Below, piece by piece: positions 47,915-56,900 of a stretch of DNA of 64,000 nucleotides. The notes below the pieces were generated by a model. The model searched no databases and was not told the origin of the DNA. It worked only from the letters and a program-made list of their open reading frames with translations. The stretch comes from Diadema setosum. Taxonomy: Eukaryota; Echinodermata; Echinoidea; Diadematoida; Diadematidae. The stretch lies in the NCBI GenBank assembly GCA_033980235.1, contig CM067059.1, positions 14,394,100 through 14,458,099 of the forward strand, given 5' to 3'. The position numbers and the translations under genes are program-made. How positions within the stretch are numbered: the first letter of the stretch is position 1; each line of letters begins with the position of its first letter.

Positions 47915-50900
47915 CTGGTAGAGAGAGTGAGGAAAAAAAAGAATGAAGGGGAAATATGCAATTTAGAGTTGAATCGCAGACAGTGAATGTAATTTTGGAA
48001 CAAGTTTAAGTGATAAGTAGCATACACTCATATGCATACATAGTACTTGTATATTCTCTTGGTGAACCACAGGAAACATTATGAACATAAAAATCAGGTG
48101 ATTTTTTTTTTTTTTTAAATGATACATGTACGGTATACAGTGCAATCCCGTTAAATAACGAACACGGTTATGATGGAATGATCGTTACAATGATGTAAAA
48201 TCAAGGTCAAAAGATAACCATCTACATCCACTTATGTAATTTACTGTTCAGCTATAATGAAATTTCAATATAATGAACGAAAACTGATGGTCCAAGGGAC
48301 TTCATTGTAACTGAGAATGCACTGTATAATATGTAGGAAAGAGTATTAAACTCTCAAAACAAGAAGGCCTTCATATCAATTTTTCAGGACATGCAAGAGA
48401 CATTTTACTTTGGAGGAAATCTCCTGCAGAAATAGGGAAACTTGAGAGCTCTGAGCAAAGTAGTGACAGGTGAGCAAGCAAAAAGGACACATACACTATG
48501 TGCAAATAAAATCTCTGGAGACATATGGATGAAATGACGTACACGTGATAATTGGTATCATTAGCTAACCTTGATACAAAGAAATGGAATAAAACACATA
48601 TTGCCACTTGTTTCCTAAACTTATGCTAGTTTCTAGTAAGTGAAATGTGACTGACAATATTTCACATTTGATTTTATATCAACAAAACAAAAAGTGGTAA
48701 CTCCATACCATTTGTATCTCGCATCTCCTCTTCGCGTTTCTTCATGTATCCAAAGTCATTGACAATTGCCTCAGACAAGTCCTCTAGCCTTCTCAGCTCG
48801 ATCTCCATTGGTTTCAGCTTCTCAGATTTGGCCAACTGGAAACCACCACAAACAGAAGGAATTGATCATATATTAATATGGCCATGAAAATGTTTATGTT
48901 ACTATAGTACTTGAGACTTAAATCCTAGAGCAATAAACCGACAATTATCATTTTACTCACTCAAAAGAACACATTAAATTCATGGTGTAGTGGCCGAGTT
49001 GCATAATTGTCAGGTTAAAATGGTCACTTTTGTACTTCATCAGGCAGTCAGTTTTTATGCACTTTGCTGTTATTGGTGTATGTGATGCGTAAAAGAAACA
49101 CCTAAATAAACAACACTATTTATTACAAAACTAGCTGTTACATTAAAATGATAACGTTACATGTAACATAGCATTGTGAACCACAGTTTCCTACACTTTG
49201 TTTTACTCTATGATATATTCTGATAGGCTACTTTGCTCCCATCCACACACTGTGGCAGTACTACTTAGTTGTCACAGTTTGTGACTGTATGACAAGTGTT
49301 GATATCTTCTGTTGAAAGTCACTATGCCATACAATTATTCTCTAGAACATTGTCATCATTAAGAATCAATACAATCAAATCAAACCACACAAGGTTGTTA
49401 CTACCAGTTTTTATCTTCTTACAATGCTTGGGACTTACATCCTCATAACTCTTGGCCTCAACACCGTGTTTGACGACAAGCGTGACTTCACGATCTGCAG
49501 CTCGCATCCCTTGAAATAAAGAGAACAGACCATGATGGAGAAGATCAGCCCAGAACTAATAAAACAATACGTCTAAAGCAGGCAACAACCTCACATATGG
49601 TGTAACTGCAAATCCTAAAATTCAGCAAATAGGAATATCTGGGAATAAATAGGAATTTTCACAAATCTCCCATATTAGCAGGTGTTGATAAAAATAGGAA
49701 TACAGTGAAACCCCGTTATAACGAGTTCGGTTATAACGAGGAACCGCTTATAACGAGGTGATCGCGTCGGTCCCGTTTTCCTTTGCGTGTAAACCTATGG
49801 CAGAACGAATCGGTTATAACGAGTTCGGTTATAACGAGATTCCGGTTATAACGAGGACAATTTCGGTGCATCATGATAAAGAAAAACATAAGCAATTTGA
49901 TCGGATATAACGAGGTTCCATTTCTTGACTAAATTGCCGCTTTCAAACACGCGACAAACGAAACACTGAAAACCGAATTCACGCTATCCGCGTCTTTTTC
50001 CGTTTTGCAGAGAACCGTTCCTTCCATGTTTTCTTCTAAATCACGCAATAAGACACAGGAATGCCTTCCGATGTTCCTACTAAATCATTACACATAATCA
50101 TTCGATTTTCTTTTCCGCGAGATAGGCGTGCGTGATATTAGGGCAGACCACACCGCAACGAGAGAGAGAAAAAAAAAAAGATAACGCATTCAAAAACTTT
50201 TCATGTAGCGACACTTGTGGCCAAAAATGGACAATTGGAATGCATGTGCAACTCATTATTTTGGGCTTTCCATTTTTAGTTCCGACTTCCAGTTCTTTTG
50301 CTGCTTAGCAAATATGATTGTGGATGATTAAAGCCGAAACAATTAATGAAATCATCGCGATCCCGTCGGATGACAGTAGCGTAAAAAATAGTTGAGTAAT
50401 GCATGTTAACCTCCTTAATCGGTGTTCAGAAAAAGAAACAAACGCATTTATTAATTTGAATAGATCTGGATTTGTTCATTATCATTAACAAATGATAATT
50501 TGAATGTGAGTGTGTATGATTAAAGCCGAAATAATTAATGAAATCATCGCGATCTCGTCGGGTGACAGTAGCGTAAAAATAGTTGAATAACGCATGTTAA
50601 CCAATTAATCGGTGATCAGAAAAAGAAACAAGCGCATTTATTAATTTTAATAGATCTGGATTTGTTCATTATCATTTAACAAATGATAGTTTAAATATGA
50701 GTGTGTAAGATTAAAGCCGAAATAATTAATGAAATCATCGCGATCTCGCCGGGTGACAGTAGCGTAAAAGTAGTTGAATAACGCATGTTAACCTACTTAA
50801 TCGGTGTTCGGAAAAAGAAACAAACGCATTTAACAGTTCAAGGATGTACAAAACGCGAAGAGATTTTCGAAAGAAAATAAAGAACGCATTTTTAATCCCG

Positions 50901-53900
50901 TCGGACGCAACGATCATACATTGTATAAAATTACAGCCGAAATGACTCATGAAATTATCGAATTCCCGCTGGGCTCCGACAGCGTAAAATACCTCTCAAC
51001 GCATGTATGTTACTCTGAAATTATCGCGATCTCGTCAGGTGACAGTAGCGTAAAAATAGTTGAATAACGCATGTTAACCTAAATCAGAAAAAGAAACAAA
51101 CGTATTTATTAGTTTGAATAGATTTGGGTTTGTTCATTATCACAATTTTAACACTGCATTTCCCAATGAAGATTTATCTTTCTTTCAGAATGGTCTATGA
51201 GGTACAGATTTGCGTAAAAAGGATCACAACGTTACCTTCAACATTCAATCCTGTCGCATATTTTTCAAGAACGGATGTACAAAACGCGAAGAGATTTTCG
51301 GAAGAAAATAAAGAACGCATTTTTAATCCCTTCGAGCGCAACGATCATATTGTACAAGATTACAGCCGAAATGATTCATGAAATCATCGCATTCCCGCTG
51401 GGCACCAACAGCGTAAAAATACCTCGCAAGTTATGGTAAACAACGCCTGTATTTTACTCTATTTGCGCTGGTGTTAGGAAAAATCAACAAACAAGAATTA
51501 CAATAAAGAATTATCTCATTTCATCCCCTACTTTTTCGTCTAATTCACAAATAATTTCCCTTTATTATCTCAATAATAATGATCCATAATTGTGTAATAA
51601 CAACGCAAAGGATGTTCTTAAGTTTCTTTCATTGATGGGTATATTCCGATGTCGTGCTTATGTTTTTCTTTGTTTTTGACGCGTACGGTTATAACGAGGT
51701 ACCGGTTATAACGAGGTAATATCGCCGGTCCCACGGACCTCGTTATAACGGGGTTTCACTGTACCTGGTTGAATTAAGCTTCTTTTTTCCCCAAGAAAGA
51801 AGAATGTTCCTACAAAGGTTGTACATGACCTTTGAAGGTTTGCATGGTGGTGAGGATATGTTCCTAATAATGGGTAGATGGGAATAGTTGTCAGGTACGA
51901 CTTCATGTACAGCAGAAAAGGGTTGTGAACTTGTGACTCAAGACTGCAAGGAAACATCCCATACCAACTGCAATTATGCTGGTGTATGTGATTATTGTAC
52001 TAACAAACAACTAAAAACAGGAATACAAGTTTGTTTCAGCTGCCATATATTTAGCAGGTTGTCAATGCTACCACATTCCACAATTAGCATCAATTACTGA
52101 GACATTTGAACCAAATATTCAGTACACAGACTGGTAGGTTACAAATTATACATCGTATGTGAAGCTCAATTTCAGAAGTTAAACAAATACAAAAGAGGAA
52201 ATATTTGTATGAACAAGAATCATAACAAAAACTCAAAATATTTTAAGAAGAATTGATAACACACTGGAAATGCTTGCATTTACAGTTGAACCTCTCGTAT
52301 CCGGACAAGTCGGGACCGGGGCTCATCCGGATAAGGGATTTGGTCGGATACGGGAGACTCAATGCTTTATACACGTACATATACATACACATGTACTGAT
52401 GTAGCGAATTGTAGTACCACATGTAGTAATGTGTATACTGCAACCTTTCGTTGTTACATTTGGGGATGTTTGGGGATGTTAAAATGTCTGAAGGTAAGCA
52501 ATTTGGAAGGAAATTTGATGTAATATATGTTAATCATGTTCGAAGTAATATGTAATTCATGTGTGTTTCTCAAGGAGTTAGGAATCCCCCTTTCCTCCCG
52601 TAATTATTAAAACAAAAATCACGGCGAGATTGCGTCCGTATAATAGAGAGATCCGGATAAAGGGAGGCCGGATAAGAGAGGTTCAACTGTATGTAGACTG
52701 TGTTAATCACTCATTATGGAACAGGTTGCTGGTTGCTGATTACAGGATGAGGTGACGCAAGCTTACCTCCAGGTACCTTGGTCATAAGGCATATTTCGTA
52801 GGTATCATAATCATCTGTGGTGAAGGCAAACTTTCCCTCTTCTGCATCTTCCTTGGTGAAAAGCACGTGTCCCTTGGAATCAGTGACCTAAAATAAAGAC
52901 ATTGAAGAAGGTTCAACAAACTTTGTGTTAAGACTGCATGTACTTTCTCACTCCCTTTTCAACAAACACGACAAAATCCTTGAGCTTTCGATAGACACAT
53001 CATTTAGTAGTACATATGGACTTAGTTATCAGACAAGCAGCTCAGTTGGTTACCCCTAAATTAATTTGCAATTTAAACCAGTGTTAACTGTTAAGTCTAG
53101 TCAACCTGACAAGATAATGAGGTTCATAACTAATATCCTGACTTCGCTGCTTGAAGACTAGTGTTACTTACTATTATGCAATTTGCACCTCACATTCTTT
53201 CCTGCTAATATATGAAGTGTTTTAATACTGTCATGAATACATGACTGGAATATCATGTTTATGAATAACAACTGACTCTCAAGTCAAATGCATTTGGCAG
53301 CTTGCTTTAGAAAAACCAAGGAGGTACTGGAAAAACACATTGTCCAACACAGGCTACAAAACAGCCTGAAATCTGACAGAAAGAATATGTGACATACATC
53401 TGTTTTGGGGGAAAGTGAACTCCACCTTGGAAAGACTTCCCTATGTTCACCCCTCCCCCCCCCCCCAACCAGTTCTGCAATACCACTGACTCTACACTAC
53501 CCCGCACTTGTTAGCTTTGAACAGACGCACACAAATTTGGCTAGTGGTGGGGTATTAGTAGGGGGATAGCGTGCATCTGTGCATTTAGTTAACAAGGGCA
53601 GGGTAGAAGTGTGGAGCTGAGTGGTACATGTATGGCAAAATTAGTGCAGGAGGGGGCATGCTGGAAATCTTTCCCCTATGGAATGAATGAAAATCAGTTC
53701 AAAAGCAGAATGGATTGAATAAAGGGACATACAAATGAAATACACAAATCTGAATTGATTTTTTCCTACTACTCTAGCAAAATCAGGCAAATAGGGTCTA
53801 TAAACAAACACAAACGATATCATGTGATCTCCTCTTGAGCATCTTCATATCTCTTGGTTGTGTGTCCACATCTCCATGATTATGCAGCACTCATCCACCT

Positions 53901-56900
53901 GTCACATAACACTGTAGACTCTTATCCATATTTTATAACATCACTTTCTTTTTGGAAGTTTTCTTCTAAACGTTCTTTCATCAAGGCATATCACATACTG
54001 CACAAGATTTTCCTACATTCTTTCAGATATCAATCATGATGAGGTACATGTAATTCTTTAAGGTAAACCAAAGTGCTACATATTGTAAGCGCTTGCCCAA
54101 TTGCTAAGGGCAAGTGAAAATCAGTCGGGCGAGTGTTTTGGAACAATTAGAGAAAATACTTGCCAAAACTGGGCAAGCAAACAGTTTTGAAGCCACCTTT
54201 TTTTGCTCCTCCCCTCCTACAAACCCCAAGATTCAACCATACAGAAGCCCAATGATAATGACTGTTTAGTGATGCAATGCACTAAATTTCACTCAGCAAC
54301 TTTCAAACACTTACATGTAGTTCTTCTTGAAGAAAGCCCTAACCTAACGGTAATGCAATGCAATGCCAACACTTGATCATCAAACCAAGTTTGTTACTTC
54401 AATGTGTGCTGTTTATTCAAATGATTGTGTTTCATTATGCCCCAGACTTGCATCATTGATTTTCCATATCATCAGTTTCTTATATTTTTGTACTTTCTTT
54501 TTTATTTTGGGTAAGGGAAAATTCATGTTTTGGCTAGTATTCTGCAACAATTTGAAAATCTGCTTGCCTGACTGGGCAAGTGGTACAAAAAGAGTTAGTC
54601 TGAATCATTGGCATTAGCACCCTTGGTTATGAAATACAGAAAACATAATAAGACGTATTAATACTCTGCGTTTCCCATCATCTCTGCGTTTCCCATCATC
54701 TCTGCGTTTCCCATCATGCATGCAGGACGCACACATTTTTAGTCTCTGAATCTTGTTAGATTTTGAGCTTTTTAATCCCTGAGTTTGGATATTATTTTCA
54801 GTGTTTCACTCTTTTGAATGTTTATAGCAGCTGTTAGTGTGTGTTTTTGAAATATTTTAGCGTCATAGGAGGTTTTTATAGCCGTTTTTAAAATTTGGCT
54901 TTTTCACGAAGCACGAGGCACGAGGCCTACACCCTTGCCATAGGTTGTACACGCGACCGAGAGCCGACCGACTCAGCAACCGCACTACACATAACAAGTA
55001 CGTGTATCGGCACCGCGCATAGTCCTGTATTGACAGCATCCCTCATACACAAGCACAAGTGTTGATCCAGCCTGCAGATACACGAGGTGACATCAGCTGT
55101 GAATCCAACATGGCTGCTGTTTCCAACGTTACCTCCCCAAAGCCGCGCTGGCTTTGCTGCTGCTTTGGAATCCTCATTGCCCTACTGTTTAGGATTAGCA
55201 ACACAAGCCAACTCAAGGTTGCAGAACTACATTTTGTGGATCACTGGACTGCTCCTACTTCTGACTCTGACAACTCTAGTTTGCTGACTTCGGTGAGTCT
55301 GTTCCATGTTGCACGCTTTACGACCACAAATTTGATTTGTAGACCGTTTTATATTGCCCAGAAGACAAGCTTGAATAGATATCATCCAATTAGTATTGCA
55401 TTACTTCTTATGTTGGCTGGCGATGTAGCATCCAACCCTGGGCCCACTTATAAGCCAAAATTTCCATGCCACCTATGTGGAAAAGCCGCCAAATGGGGAC
55501 AAGAATGTCTGCAATGTGACTCTTGCCAAGATTGGTTTCATGTAAAGTGCTTAGGAATGAATAGACATGCTTATAAGATCTTAGAGGAACACTCTTCATA
55601 CTCATGGGTATGCTGCACTTGTGGACTACCAAACTTCGCGTCCTCCCTCTTTGAATCCTTAGACTCGCTTAGCGATTGTAATATTTATGAGTCATTAATG
55701 AGCACACATCCAGATGATAATTTTCACTCAACCATTGACTTCAGTAAACCGAATAGGACCTCCAGCCCAGTCGGAAAGTTTACCCCCATACTCAGGAACA
55801 ACTGTCAAGGGAAATATCAACCCAACGCTGAAAATGTCAAACCGAAATTAAGTCAAAGGGTTCGTTCTTTGAAAATGTTGAACGTAAACTGTCAAAGTAT
55901 ACGTGCTAAACTTCCCAGTTTTCAATGTTTGGTGCAAGAAGAAGACCCTGATGTGATCGTGGGTACTGAATCTTGGTTAAACTCCAACATAGGAACAGGA
56001 GAGATTTTTTCACCGAACTTTCAAGTGTTTCGTAAAGACCGTAATTTGGCTGGTGACACTCATGGGGGTGTCTTCATTGCAGTCAAAGACACACTGATTG
56101 CCCAGGATGAACATGACTTAGATGAGGAGGATTGTGAAATGAAATGGATTAGTATACATGTGAAGGGAATTGCACCTATTTTTATTGGTGCCTTCTACCG
56201 GTCCCAGAAGACAGGAAATGAATATATGCACTTTCTGGAAACCTCAATCGAGAAGATTCCTAAAAATGCCTCCATCTGGTTACTAGGCGACTTCAACATG
56301 CCAGATATTGATTGGAACTCTACCAGCTTGCCATCAAATGGAAGGTATCCCGGGCCTAGCAAGCTGATGATAGATATTGCATTAGATCACAATCTCCATC
56401 AGGCTGTTGACAAACCGACCAGAGATCAAAGCATATTGGATCTTTGTTTTACCAATACCCCAGCTTTTATAGACAGATTGGAAGTCAAAGCAGGCATTAG
56501 TGATCATGATATTGTTATTGTGGAAGCATCAATTAAGCTCAAAAGGGTAAAAAAACCAAGACGAAAAGTTTTCATTTACACTAAAGCAGATTACAGTGAA
56601 GTATCTAAGGATCTTGATGCATTAAATTCTCAGTTTACGGATGATGTTGTGGCCAACTCAGATGTCGACAAATTGTGGCAACAATTCACAACCACACTAC
56701 ATCGCTCTATGGACAAGAACATTCCACATAAGATGACATCCTCTAAACCAAATCTGCCTTGGATTAATGTCTCTTTGAAGAGATCCATTAGAAAAAAACG
56801 GAAACTGTATGACCGGGCCAGAAAGTCAGGCGATTTTGCACTTTGGGATGAGTTTAAAATTCTAAGGAGGAAAGTTGATAGGCAGATTAGAAAATCTCAT

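Noticed and set aside
50326..50900. Regular ~192-bp repeats considered as a CRISPR-like array
   Set aside because: The units are contiguous tandem repeats without short repeat/unique spacer structure, inside a eukaryotic transposon.
55059..55109. LINE ORF start at 55059
   Set aside because: That codon is GTG. The first in-frame ATG, in a good context, is at 55110, so the CDS is called from there.
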